NCBI RefSeq assembly: GCF_009674535.1
Contig: NZ_WKJK01000009.1
Coordinates: 184,099 to 248,098, forward strand
Length of the DNA: 64,000 nt
DNA from: Duganella guangzhouensis
Lineage (GTDB): Bacteria > Pseudomonadota > Gammaproteobacteria > Burkholderiales > Burkholderiaceae_D
Reading direction: 5' to 3'
The notes beneath the pieces were generated by a model. It searched no databases and was not told the DNA's origin. It was given only the letters and a program-made list of their open reading frames with translations. This document shows, piece by piece, positions 26,839-36,613 of the stretch (positions within the stretch are counted from its first letter, which is position 1; every line of letters begins with the position of its first letter). Made by a program: the position numbers and the translations under genes.

Positions 26839-28935
26839 TTAGTAGGTGGCGCGGAGTTGCAGGTAGGCGGTGCGGGGTGCGCCTGCCATGCGGCCGGCGT
26901 TGCCGTCGACGTTGCGGGTGTAGTAGCGCTTGTCGGCGATGTTGTTGATGCCGGCGCCGATTTCGTACGCGCGCAGTTTCCACGTCAGGTTGGCGTTCCA
27001 CAGCCGGAAGCCGGGGATCAGGCCGGCGCCGCCGTTGGCCGCTTCGGCCACGGTGTTGGCGGTGTCGGAATACTGTTTGGTCTGGTGCGTGGTGGACAGG
27101 TTGGCGGTCCACGTGCCTACCCGGTAGCGCGCGCCGATGGTGTCGGTGTTGCGCGAGTAGAACGGCACATCCAGACCCGCCGTGGCGCCAGACTCCTGGA
27201 TCGCTTTGGTGTAGCTGTAGTTGGCGTAGACGTTCAGGCCGGCCAGCACGCTGGCATCGTCAAAGCTGTAGTCGACGGCGCTTTCGATGCCTTCGTGATT
27301 GGTGGCGCCGATGTTCTGGAAGGTCGCCGGCGTTACGCCCGCCACTTGCACGATCTGGTTGTCGAACTTGAGTTTGAATACGGTGACTTCGGCACTCACC
27401 GCGCGATCCTTCCAGCGCGCGCCCAGTTCGGTGGTCTTGGCCAGTTCCGGTTTCAGCGGATTGGCCGGCGTCTGCGAGTTCAACTGGGTGTTCTGCACCG
27501 CGCCAAACGAGGTGGTGTAGCTGGTGAACACGGTCAGCGCCGGCGTCAGCAGATAGCCGATGTTCAGCGATGGCAGCGCTTTGTTATTGTCGGTCTCGAA
27601 GCTCGATTTGGCGGCAATGTCGTCACGCGTCGACGAGATTTTCTCGTAGCGTACGCCCGGCGTGATGCGCCATTGGCCCAAGGCGATGCGGTCGTCGATG
27701 TAAGCGGCGTGGGCATCGGTGCTGTTGACGAAGGTGCTGGTGGCGCCGAATGCGCCGCTGGCCACGGTCTGGATGTAGCTGTTGTCGTCGCCACGCTCGC
27801 GCAGGTAGCGGTAGCCGACCGTGACGTCATGCGTCATGCCTGCGGCCTTGAAGCGCTGGGTGTAGCGCGGTTCGATGCCCAGCACTTCGTAGTTGCGCGG
27901 CTGCCAGGTGATCTGGGTCTTGGCGGTGTTGATCAGCGCGCTCTGGCGGAAGCTTTCGTTGTAGTACGCCTTGATTTCGAATTCCTGATTGGCGGACAAA
28001 GTATTCAAATAACCGACGTCCACGCCCTTGCGGTCACCGCTCCAGAAGTCGGTCGGACGGGTGTTCTGGTACGGGTCGGCGTTGTACTGCGCCACGGTCA
28101 AACCACCCGGCGTGCGCGACAGCACGTCGTAGTAGGAGATCTTGCCGTACACCTCGCTGTGCTGGTCCAGCGGATAGCGGAATTTCAGTGCGACGTCGCT
28201 GACGCGCTCGCCACTGCCCTGGCGCCATTCGCTGCCTTCCATGCCGGAGTACAGCAGTGCGACACCGAGGCCGTTGCTGGCGGTGCCGCCGACAAAGGCG
28301 CTGTACTGGCGGTTGCTACCGCCCTCGCCAAAATCGTTGTAGCGCACGCTGGCGTCGCCATGCACGCCGTCGCCCGTAGGGATGGCGCGGCTGCTGAAGT
28401 TGATGATGCCGCCGACGTTCTGCGGGCCGTAGCGCACCGCGCCGCCGCCACGCACGACGTCAATCGAGTCGATGTTGTTCAGGCTGACCGGCGCGAACGA
28501 CAGTTGCGGCTGGCCGTATGGCGCCACCGCCAGCGGGATGCCGTCCAGCAGCACGGTGGAGCGCGGCGAATAGCGCCCGGTCAGGCCGCGCACGCCGATG
28601 TTCAGCGAGATAGCGCTGCCCGCCGTGCCCGAGTTGTCGGTCGATTGCACGCCGGGGATGCGGCGCAACACGTCGCCAATGTTGGCGGCGCCGGTGTCGG
28701 CGATGTCTTCCCGGTCCACCACGCTACGCGCGCCGGCAAAGTTCTTCACGCTGTTCTGCAGGCCGGAACCCAGCCAGCTGCCGGACACCTGGATCGATTC
28801 GATCGGTGCATCGTCGGCTTGCTGCGCGTGCAGCGCGCCGGAGACGGTCAACAGGGATACCGCGGCGGCCAGCGCGGTCAGTTTGAAAGGCGCAACGTTC
28901 AAGGCAAAAGCAGGCATGGGAAGAAATGTTGTCAT
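26839..28935 (-). CDS. TonB-dependent receptor, FecA-like
   Basis: 698 residues from the ATG at 28935; a GTG at 28959 would add 8 residues but would place the candidate Fur site inside the gene. Signal peptide ends SGALHAQQ. The plug contains NIGDVLRRIPGVQS and SIDVVRGGGAVRYGPQNVGG, very like ferric-citrate receptor FecA; the barrel ends in an aromatic terminus (LRATY). There is no N-terminal signalling domain, so no FecIR-type surface signalling is expected. Likely imports a ferric chelate through the outer membrane with TonB energy. Its 3' end touches the RAYT repeats. Confidence 0.9.
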   Translation of the reverse strand: MTTFLPMPAFALNVAPFKLTALAAAVSLLTVSGALHAQQADDAPIESIQVSGSWLGSGLQNSVKNFAGARSVVDREDIADTGAANIGDVLRRIPGVQSTDNSGTAGSAISLNIGVRGLTGRYSPRSTVLLDGIPLAVAPYGQPQLSFAPVSLNNIDSIDVVRGGGAVRYGPQNVGGIINFSSRAIPTGDGVHGDASVRYNDFGEGGSNRQYSAFVGGTASNGLGVALLYSGMEGSEWRQGSGERVSDVALKFRYPLDQHSEVYGKISYYDVLSRTPGGLTVAQYNADPYQNTRPTDFWSGDRKGVDVGYLNTLSANQEFEIKAYYNESFRQSALINTAKTQITWQPRNYEVLGIEPRYTQRFKAAGMTHDVTVGYRYLRERGDDNSYIQTVASGAFGATSTFVNSTDAHAAYIDDRIALGQWRITPGVRYEKISSTRDDIAAKSSFETDNNKALPSLNIGYLLTPALTVFTSYTTSFGAVQNTQLNSQTPANPLKPELAKTTELGARWKDRAVSAEVTVFKLKFDNQIVQVAGVTPATFQNIGATNHEGIESAVDYSFDDASVLAGLNVYANYSYTKAIQESGATAGLDVPFYSRNTDTIGARYRVGTWTANLSTTHQTKQYSDTANTVAEAANGGAGLIPGFRLWNANLTWKLRAYEIGAGINNIADKRYYTRNVDGNAGRMAGAPRTAYLQLRATY

Positions 28936-28947
28936 GTTAAACAGTCT

Positions 28948-28968
28948 GAATGATAACACTTCTCATTC
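28948..28968. promoter_or_regulatory. Candidate Fur-type operator
   Basis: Imperfect palindrome with half-sites GAATGATAA and TTCTCATTC separated by CAC (one mismatch), AT-rich as Fur boxes are. It lies between the divergent FecA-like receptor (start 28935) and the DUF2946-like gene (start 29010), so it could control both. Confidence 0.6.
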
Positions 28969-29009
28969 TCAGTTGCCAAGAAAAAACATGGTTAAGCTAT
29001 AATTGCCAC

Positions 29010-29369
29010 ATGCTGAAATCTCTCCGTCGCCAAACGCTGCATTTATGGATCGCCATGTTGGCCGTCCTGTTTGCCGCGCTCGCGCCGACGGTGTCCCATG
29101 CGCTGGCCTCGACCACCGAGGCGGCGCTGGCGGAGATGTGTACCGTCGGCGGCCCGTCCAAGAAGGCGCCGACCAACACCATGCACGGCATGGAGCATTG
29201 CCCTTACTGCGCCACCCATGGTGGCGCGCCAGTACTGCCACCGCCGGCCGCGCTGAGTTTCGCTGTCATCGGCGGCCATGACTTCTATCCGCCGCTGTTC
29301 TACACGGCGCCGCAACCGCTACACACCTGGAGTGCCAGCAGCCCGCGCGGGCCGCCCGTTTTCGCCTGA
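29010..29369 (+). CDS. DUF2946-like small exported protein
   Basis: 119 residues starting MLKSLRRQTLHLWIAMLAVL; upstream in-frame codons are not convincing. The N-terminal hydrophobic segment is a signal or anchor. The centre has MHGMEHCPYCATHGG, a Cys/His/Met cluster likely to bind a metal, as in DUF2946 proteins often found beside TonB receptors for copper or similar metals. It ends 72 nt before a TonB receptor gene on the same strand, supporting a shared metal-uptake role (inference). Confidence 0.78.
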   Translation: MLKSLRRQTLHLWIAMLAVLFAALAPTVSHALASTTEAALAEMCTVGGPSKKAPTNTMHGMEHCPYCATHGGAPVLPPPAALSFAVIGGHDFYPPLFYTAPQPLHTWSASSPRGPPVFA

Positions 29370-29441
29370 TCGTTCGCTTTGTGCCGCTGCCCTGCGCTGT
29401 GCGTGGGCGGCGGTGTATCTCTACGCATCATCAGGATTAAC

Positions 29442-31709
29442 ATGAAAACCAATCTGTCTCCATTGGCATTGGCGCTTTTTGCCGCCTTTGCCGCCTCCGC
29501 TCACGCCGACGACGCGCCTGAACATCAACTGGGCACGGTTACCGTGATCGGCAACCGCCCTACTTCGCTGCCTTCGCAGATCCCCACCACCATTGAAGGC
29601 ATCACGCGCGAAGAGATCGAGCGCGATATCAACGCCACCGACGCCGAGGACGCGCTGAAGTATCTGCCGTCGCTACTGGTCCGCAAGCGCTATATCGGCG
29701 ATTACAATCATGCGGTGCTGTCGACCCGCGCTTCCGGCACCGGCAACAGCGCGCGTTCGATGGTGTATGCGGATGGCATCCTGCTGTCCAACTATCTGGG
29801 CAACGGCGCCACCTTCGCGCCGCGCTGGGGCATGGTCAGCCCGGACGAAATCGAACGGGTAGATGTGCTGTATGGCCCCTTCTCCGCTGCCTATGGCGGC
29901 AATTCAGTGGGCGCGGTGGTCGATTACATCACGCGCATGCCGACCAAGTTCGAGATGCACGCCAAGCTGACGCTGACGCATCAGCCTTTCAAGCTGTATG
30001 GCACCAACGATAATTACGATGGCAAGCAAGGCAGCATCGCGGTCGGCAATCGCAGCGGCGCGTGGTCGTGGTATGTGGATGTGAGCCACACCGACAGCGA
30101 GGGCCAGCCGCTGACCTTCCCGGCCAAGGCGGTCAGCGCCGGCGCGGTCGGCAACGCGGGCACGGTGGTGACGGGCGCGGTGGCGGGACTGGACCGCACC
30201 AACAATCCCTGGTACCTGCTAGGCGCCGGCACGCAGTATCACACGGTGCAGGATCAGGTCAAAGCCAAGCTAGCCTACGACTTCTCGCCCACCATGCGCG
30301 CGACCTATACCTTCGGCTTGTGGCGCAATGATTCGGAAGGTCGCCCGACCACGTATCTGCGCGACACCGCCGGCAATCCGGTCTACAGCGGGACAGTGAA
30401 TATCAATGGCCGCAGCTACACGCTGGCTCCGACCGACTTCAATCTCTCCAACGAAGATCTGCAGCACGTCATGCACGGCCTGACCTTGAAAACCAATACC
30501 AAGGGCGTGTTCGATTGGGAAGTCGCGGCCAGCCTGTATGACTACGATAAGGACCAACTGCGCGCCGCCACCGTGGCGCTGCCGGCCGCGCTGAACGGCG
30601 GTGCCGGCCGGCTGGTGGACCAGCATGGCACCGGCTGGAATACGCTAGCGGCACGCGGCGTGTGGCGGCCGGATGCGGATCACATCGCGGAATTCGGTTA
30701 TCAGCGCGAAGCCTACAAGCTGAGTACCGTCGAATATCCGACCATCAACTGGATCGACGGCGCGCCGGGCGCCACGGCCAACTCGCGCTTCGCCGGCAAG
30801 ACCGAGACCAACAGCCTGTATGCGCAGGATACGTGGAAGTTCGCGCCGTTGTGGAAGACGGTGCTGGGCGCGCGCTTCGAACATTGGCACGCGCACGATG
30901 GCCTGACCGCCAACAGCTACGGCACTTACCACCATCCCGAGCGCAGCGAGAATTACGTCTCGCCCAAGGCGGCGCTGGCTTACCAGGCCAGCGAGGACTG
31001 GGTACTGAAAGCTTCGCTGGGCCGCGCGGTGCGCATGCCGACGGTGTCCGAGCTGTATCAGGGCAGCGTCAACGCGCAAGGCATACTGACTGCGGGCGAT
31101 CCGAATCTGAAGCCGGAAAAATCGTGGACCACGGAGTTGAGCGGCGAACGCAAACTGGCCAGCGGCTATCTGCGCCTGACCGCGTTTGGCGAGCGCACCA
31201 CGGACTCGCTGTACTCGCAGACCAACGCGCAAACGCTGGTGACCAATATTCAGAACATCGATCTGGTGCGCACCAAGGGGCTGGAAGTTTCTTACGCCGC
31301 GAATGACGTCGGCTTGCATGGCCTGGATCTGAGTTCCAGCCTGACCTGGACCGACTCCAAGATCATCCGCAATGCGAAGATGCCGACCAGCGTCGGCAAG
31401 TGGCAGCCGCGCATTCCGGAATGGCGCGCAACCGGCGTGGCCAGTTACGCCTTCAGCGACCGGCTGTCGGCAACGCTGGCGGCGCGCTACAGCGGCAAGC
31501 AGTATTCAACGTTGGATAACTCGGACGTCAACGGCTTCGCCTATATGGGCGCCAGCAAATACTTCACGGTCGACACCCGACTGCGTTATCGCTTCAATCA
31601 GCAGTGGAGCATGGCGCTGGGCGTGGACAACCTGAATAACTACCAGTACTGGAATTTCCACCCCTACCCTCAGCGCACTTACGTCGCTGAGCTGAAGTTC
31701 GATCTGTAA
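29442..31709 (+). CDS. TonB-dependent outer-membrane receptor
   Basis: 755 residues. The ATG at 29442 follows an AGGA ribosome site and starts a signal peptide (MKTNLSPLALALFAAFAASAHA); longer frames upstream lack this. The plug shows DALKYLPSLLVRKRYIGDYN and VDVLYGPFSAAYGGNSVGAVV; the barrel ends with aromatic-rich YVAELKFDL. Substrate unknown; the preceding DUF2946-like gene suggests a metal or metal chelate. Probably transcribed with that gene from the divergent promoter region near 28950. Confidence 0.92.
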   Translation: MKTNLSPLALALFAAFAASAHADDAPEHQLGTVTVIGNRPTSLPSQIPTTIEGITREEIERDINATDAEDALKYLPSLLVRKRYIGDYNHAVLSTRASGTGNSARSMVYADGILLSNYLGNGATFAPRWGMVSPDEIERVDVLYGPFSAAYGGNSVGAVVDYITRMPTKFEMHAKLTLTHQPFKLYGTNDNYDGKQGSIAVGNRSGAWSWYVDVSHTDSEGQPLTFPAKAVSAGAVGNAGTVVTGAVAGLDRTNNPWYLLGAGTQYHTVQDQVKAKLAYDFSPTMRATYTFGLWRNDSEGRPTTYLRDTAGNPVYSGTVNINGRSYTLAPTDFNLSNEDLQHVMHGLTLKTNTKGVFDWEVAASLYDYDKDQLRAATVALPAALNGGAGRLVDQHGTGWNTLAARGVWRPDADHIAEFGYQREAYKLSTVEYPTINWIDGAPGATANSRFAGKTETNSLYAQDTWKFAPLWKTVLGARFEHWHAHDGLTANSYGTYHHPERSENYVSPKAALAYQASEDWVLKASLGRAVRMPTVSELYQGSVNAQGILTAGDPNLKPEKSWTTELSGERKLASGYLRLTAFGERTTDSLYSQTNAQTLVTNIQNIDLVRTKGLEVSYAANDVGLHGLDLSSSLTWTDSKIIRNAKMPTSVGKWQPRIPEWRATGVASYAFSDRLSATLAARYSGKQYSTLDNSDVNGFAYMGASKYFTVDTRLRYRFNQQWSMALGVDNLNNYQYWNFHPYPQRTYVAELKFDL

Positions 31710-31799
31710 GCATGGAGGGCGCCATTTCGGCGCCTGCACGCCAAAACATTCATATGATATACTTCTTTACGTCGAAACTTCCTGAAGACAGAGATCATC

Positions 31800-32981
31800 A
31801 TGCTGAGCACCGAACACAAAGCCATTATTAGCGCCACCGTCCCTATCCTGGAGCAAGGCGGCGAAACCCTGACCCGCCACTTCTACCAGTCCTTGTTCCG
31901 CGACTATCCGGGGGTGAAGCCACTGTTCAACCAATCGAATCAGCAGGACGGCAACCAGCAGCGCGCGCTGGCCAATGCGGTGCTGATGTATGCGAAGAAT
32001 ATCGAGAAGCTGGAGAATCTGGGGCCGCTGGTCAGCACCATCATCAACAAGCACGTGTCGCTGCAGATCCAGCCGGAGCACTATCCTATCGTTGGCGCCT
32101 CGCTGCTGAAGGCGATCCGCGAGGTGCTGGGCGCGGAAGTGGCCACCGACGCGGTGCTGGAAGCCTGGGGCGCGGCCTATGGTCAGTTGGCCGATATCCT
32201 GATCGGTGCGGAAGAAAACATCTATAAACAGAACGAGCAGGCCGAAGGCGGCTGGCGCGGCGCGCGTGCGTTCAAGGTGGTCGCCAAGGTTGAGGAAAGC
32301 GAAGAGATCACTTCCTTCGTGATGGCGCCGGCCGATGGTGGCAAGGTGGTGGCGCATCAGCCGGGCCAGTACATCGGTATGCTGGCCAACGTGAACGGTG
32401 GCGAGCAACGCCGCCAGTATTCGCTGTCCGCAGCGGCCAATGGCGAGACCTATCGCATCAGCGTGAAGCGTGAGCCGGGCGGCCTGGTGTCGAACTTCCT
32501 GCACGATCAGGTGAAGGTCGGCGACAGTATTCAGGTGTTCCCGCCGGCCGGCGACTTTGTGCTGGCGGACAGCGACAAGCCGCTGGTGCTGATCAGCGGT
32601 GGCGTGGGCATTACGCCAACGCTGGCGATGCTGACGGCTGCCTTGAGCGCCAAGCGTCCGGTGCACTTCATTCACGCGGCACGTCACGCCGGCGTGCATG
32701 CCTTCCGCCAGCATATCGATGCGCTGGCGGAGCAGCATCCGCAACTGCAGCGGTTCTACTGCTATGAGAAGGCCGACGCTGCGGCGCCTCAGCCGCATGC
32801 GACTGGTTATCTGAATCCACAGCAGTTGTCACAATGGCTGCCGCAGTCGCGCGACGTGGATGCCTACTTCCTCGGCCCCACGCCGTTCATGAAGGCGATC
32901 AAGGCGCATCTGGCGGAGCTGGGCGTGCCGGCGGCGCAGACGCATTACGAGTTCTTCGGTCCTGCTGAATCGCTGGCCTGA
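31800..32981 (+). CDS. hmp: Flavohaemoprotein (nitric oxide dioxygenase)
   Basis: 393 residues: globin domain (1-140, proximal His in INKHVSLQI), FAD-binding domain (RQYSLSAA) and NAD-binding domain (ISGGVGITPTLAMLTAAL). Full-length Hmp, which oxidises NO to nitrate using NAD(P)H and oxygen. The promoter region 31740-31799 is AT-rich and contains ATTCATATGATATAC, but I cannot match it to a known NO-responsive operator with confidence. The gene appears monocistronic. Confidence 0.96.
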   Translation: MLSTEHKAIISATVPILEQGGETLTRHFYQSLFRDYPGVKPLFNQSNQQDGNQQRALANAVLMYAKNIEKLENLGPLVSTIINKHVSLQIQPEHYPIVGASLLKAIREVLGAEVATDAVLEAWGAAYGQLADILIGAEENIYKQNEQAEGGWRGARAFKVVAKVEESEEITSFVMAPADGGKVVAHQPGQYIGMLANVNGGEQRRQYSLSAAANGETYRISVKREPGGLVSNFLHDQVKVGDSIQVFPPAGDFVLADSDKPLVLISGGVGITPTLAMLTAALSAKRPVHFIHAARHAGVHAFRQHIDALAEQHPQLQRFYCYEKADAAAPQPHATGYLNPQQLSQWLPQSRDVDAYFLGPTPFMKAIKAHLAELGVPAAQTHYEFFGPAESLA

Positions 32982-33078
32982 TACGGTTTCCAACTATGTA
33001 AAGCAGCTTTTCTTCGTGTACTTGGGTGGGTGGCGATGCAATACTTTATGTATTTAACGCCTCTCTTCCAAGGACATC

Positions 33079-34053
33079 ATGAAGCGCAGAACCCTGCTTA
33101 AACTGGCCGCTGTTTCGGGCCTGTCTCCTGTTTCGCTGGTGGTCGCCGCACCGCTCAAGGAGCTGCGGCTGGACTACGCTTACTATTCGCCTACCAGTCT
33201 GGTGCTGCGGCGCTTCGGCTGGCTGGAGGAGGAATTCAAGGCGGATGGCGTGCAGGTACGCTGGGTGCTAAGCGCCGGCAGCAATCGCGCGCTGGAGTAT
33301 CTGAACGCGAACAGCATCGATATCGGCTCTTCGGCCGGGCTGGCGGCTTTGCTGGCCAAGGCGAACGGCAATCCGATCAAGACTCCCTATATTTTCTCGC
33401 GTCCAGAGTGGACGGCGCTGGTGGTGCGCAAGGATTCGCCGATCCGCACGATTGCGGATTTGAAGGGGAAGAAGGTCGCCGCCACCAAGGGTACCGATCC
33501 TTATCTGTTCCTGCTGCGGTCTTTGCAGACAGCGGGCTTGAAGCGTAGCGATATCGAGCATGTGAGTTTGCAGCATGCCGATGGCCGCGCGGCGCTGGAG
33601 CAAGGCAAGGTGGATGCGTGGGCGGGGCTGGACCCGCACATGGCGGCCAGTGAGCTGGAAAGCGGTTCGCGGCTGATTTACCGGAATGTGGCGTTCAATA
33701 CCTACGGGTTCCTGAATGTGCGCGAGGATTTCCTCGCCACGCGGCCGGCTGAGGTGGCGCGGGTTATCAAGGCGTACGAAAAGGCGCGCGCATGGATACG
33801 GGCGAATCCTTCCGAGGCGGCGAAGATTCTGTCGGAAGAGGCCAAGGTGTCACTGTCGGTGGCGCTGTTGCAGGTGAAGTTACGTAGTGATTTCAGTAAT
33901 CCGCAGCCGGGCAGCGAGCATGTGAAGGCGTTGCAGGTGGCGGCGCCGATTCTGAAGGACGAGGCGCTGGTCAAAGCGGATACGGATCTGAACCGCGCCA
34001 TCGCGGAGCTGGTGGATACCCGCTTCGCGCAGCCGTACATCGCGCGGGCATAA
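33079..34053 (+). CDS. ABC transporter substrate-binding protein, aliphatic sulfonate type
   Basis: 324 residues with an N-terminal export signal starting MKRRTLLKLAAVSG. SsuA-like features: YYSPTSLVLRRFGWLEEEF, SAGSNRALEYLNANSIDIGSSAG and VRKDSPIRTIADLKGKKVA. Would bind sulfonates or related compounds in the periplasm. First gene of a tight three-gene ABC operon (binding protein, permease, ATPase; gaps 9 nt and -4 nt). No sulfonate monooxygenase (ssuD) follows, so the substrate remains open. Confidence 0.88.
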   Translation: MKRRTLLKLAAVSGLSPVSLVVAAPLKELRLDYAYYSPTSLVLRRFGWLEEEFKADGVQVRWVLSAGSNRALEYLNANSIDIGSSAGLAALLAKANGNPIKTPYIFSRPEWTALVVRKDSPIRTIADLKGKKVAATKGTDPYLFLLRSLQTAGLKRSDIEHVSLQHADGRAALEQGKVDAWAGLDPHMAASELESGSRLIYRNVAFNTYGFLNVREDFLATRPAEVARVIKAYEKARAWIRANPSEAAKILSEEAKVSLSVALLQVKLRSDFSNPQPGSEHVKALQVAAPILKDEALVKADTDLNRAIAELVDTRFAQPYIARA

Positions 34054-34062
34054 GGAGCGGCG

Positions 34063-35123
34063 GTGAGCAGTCAACTGGCCGACATCAGCCGCACCCCAAG
34101 CGCCGACACCACGCCGCCAACGATCGCGCCACGCGACCTGGCCGGACTGGCGACCGCCAACGCCGCACCCGCAGCGAGACCGGCCGGCGCGGACAAGGCG
34201 CCCGCCGCGACAGCCGGCGACCGCGCCACGAGTGCTGCGCGCGCGCACCATATCGGCACTAATGCCGACACGGGCGAACGCGTGGCAGATGCCGAGCGCG
34301 GGCGGCGCGTTGGTGTTGATGTTAACGAACACGCGACGGTGGCGCAGCGAGGGCATCGCGTTGGTGCCGGTGCGGCCTGGCGGCGCTGGTTGCTTGGCGC
34401 GCTGCTGCCGGTGATGGCGCTGGTGGCGCTGGAGTTGGCGGTACGCAGCGGGCTGATTCCCGCCAATCTGCTGCCGGCGCCATCGCAAATCGTGGATACA
34501 CTGCGCGACTTGGGTGCACAAGGACTGCTTGGCCACATCGCCGCCAGTACCGCGCGCGTGGCCGCCGGCTTCGCGGCCGGCGCGGTGCTGGCTGTGTTGC
34601 TGGGCGCCGCCGTGGGCCTGAGCCGCCACGTCGAAGCCCTGCTCGACCCGACTTTCCAGGCACTGCGCGCCATCCCATCTCTGGCCTGGGTGCCGCTGCT
34701 GCTGCTCTGGCTAGGCATCGACGAAGCCCCCAAGATCACGCTGATCGCGATCGGCGCCTTCTTCCCGGTCTACATGGGCGTAGCCTCCGGCATCCGGGGC
34801 GTGGACCGCAAACTGATCGAAGTCGCCCGCCTGTACCGCCTGTCCAGCTACGCCCTCACCAAACGCGTGCTGCTGCCGGCCGCGCTGCCCGCCATCCTCA
34901 CCGGCTTGCGCAACGGCCTCAGTCTGGCCTGGATGTTCATGGTGGCCGCAGAACTGATCGCCGCCAGCAAAGGATTGGGCTACCTGCTCTCCGACGGCCG
35001 CGAAACCAGCCGCGCCGACATCGTGCTGGCCGCGATCGCCCTGCTGGCCATCCTCGGCAAAATCAGCGACAGCCTGATGGCCGTCATCGAACAACGCAGC
35101 CTCGCCTGGCGCGACTCCTACGC

Positions 35124-35127
<4 letters not shown>
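34063..35127 (+). CDS. ABC transporter permease, SsuC-like, with long N-terminal extension
   Basis: 354 residues, GTG start behind a strong AAGGAG site. Residues from about 106 on are a normal SsuC permease (ELAVRSGLIPANLLPAPSQIV; coupling loop EVARLYRLSSYALTKRVLLPAALP). The first ~105 residues are an Ala/Arg/Asp/Thr-rich low-complexity stretch with no family match that I can see. Family members usually begin near the first membrane helix. No in-frame ATG or good ribosome site occurs closer to the helix, so the extension seems translated. Overlaps the ATPase gene by ATGA. Confidence 0.88.
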
Positions 35128-35831
<704 letters not shown>

Positions 35832-35845
35832 ATGCCTGAATGCCG

Positions 35846-36613
35846 CTACTGCACGCCGTACTTGCTCCGAATCCGGCCAGCCGTGCCATCCCTCCGCATC
35901 GCCGCCATGACACGGTTTAATCTGCGCAGAAAATCGTCGCTCACCATGCCCTTCCTGAACATCAAATAACTACCGGTGAGCTCCAACGGCCTGCCCGCAA
36001 CCAGCACGCTTGCACTTCCGCCCAGCTTTGCCAACATCGCCATGCCGGCTTGCCTGCCACAAATCACCGCATCGATACGACCCGCCATCAGCTTGCGGAA
36101 GTTCCACTCGTCCTGCGCAACATACTCAAGCCGTGAAAACATCCCGCCCGCAACCGCCGCATCAAATACCTCGCCATACGAAGCGCCGCGCAGCAAGCCA
36201 ATCGAGCGACCAGATAAAACGCGCAAATCCCCCGTGTAGCCTATCATCGAGTCTTTGCGCACAAACAGCACAACCTCCTGCGTGAACAGCGGCTGGTCCG
36301 AAAAGGCGTAGAGCGCCTGCCTGGCCGGATTCCTCTTCATGATGAAGATGCCGGCGGCGTCGCCATGCGCAAACAAAGCCTGGGCGCGCGCAAGCGGGTA
36401 AACCCGCATTTCCGGCGCTACGTGCATGCGGCTGAATATCTCCCGCACCATCTCCACCGCCGCGCCTTGCGGCAAACCGTTCGCATCGACATGAATATAG
36501 GGCGGCTGGTCAAACGTGAGCAAGCGGAACTTGTCTAGCGTTGCCGCGCCGCCGGGCGGAGCGCATACACCGAGAAGCGACAGGATCAGAATAGCCGTCG
36601 CCAGCCGCATCAA
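35846..36613 (-). CDS. Periplasmic solute-binding protein (family 3 type)
   Basis: 255 residues with signal peptide (MMRLATAILILSLLGVCA). Looks like the amino-acid-type binding fold: FRLLTFDQPPYIHVDANGLPQGAAVEMVREIF, RSIGLLRGASYGEVFD and a C-terminal YGVQ. No ABC permease or ATPase is adjacent on this strand; instead it overlaps a chemoreceptor gene by 4 nt. It may therefore present a ligand to that receptor rather than feed a transporter (inference). Confidence 0.85.
   Translation of the reverse strand: MMRLATAILILSLLGVCAPPGGAATLDKFRLLTFDQPPYIHVDANGLPQGAAVEMVREIFSRMHVAPEMRVYPLARAQALFAHGDAAGIFIMKRNPARQALYAFSDQPLFTQEVVLFVRKDSMIGYTGDLRVLSGRSIGLLRGASYGEVFDAAVAGGMFSRLEYVAQDEWNFRKLMAGRIDAVICGRQAGMAMLAKLGGSASVLVAGRPLELTGSYLMFRKGMVSDDFLRRLNRVMAAMRRDGTAGRIRSKYGVQ

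Noticed and set aside
26857..28953. 698-codon + strand frame
   Set aside because: Antisense to the FecA-like receptor; shadow frame.
31740..31799. NsrR or other NO-responsive operator before hmp
   Set aside because: ATTCATATGATATAC is AT-rich and partly symmetric but does not match a consensus well enough.
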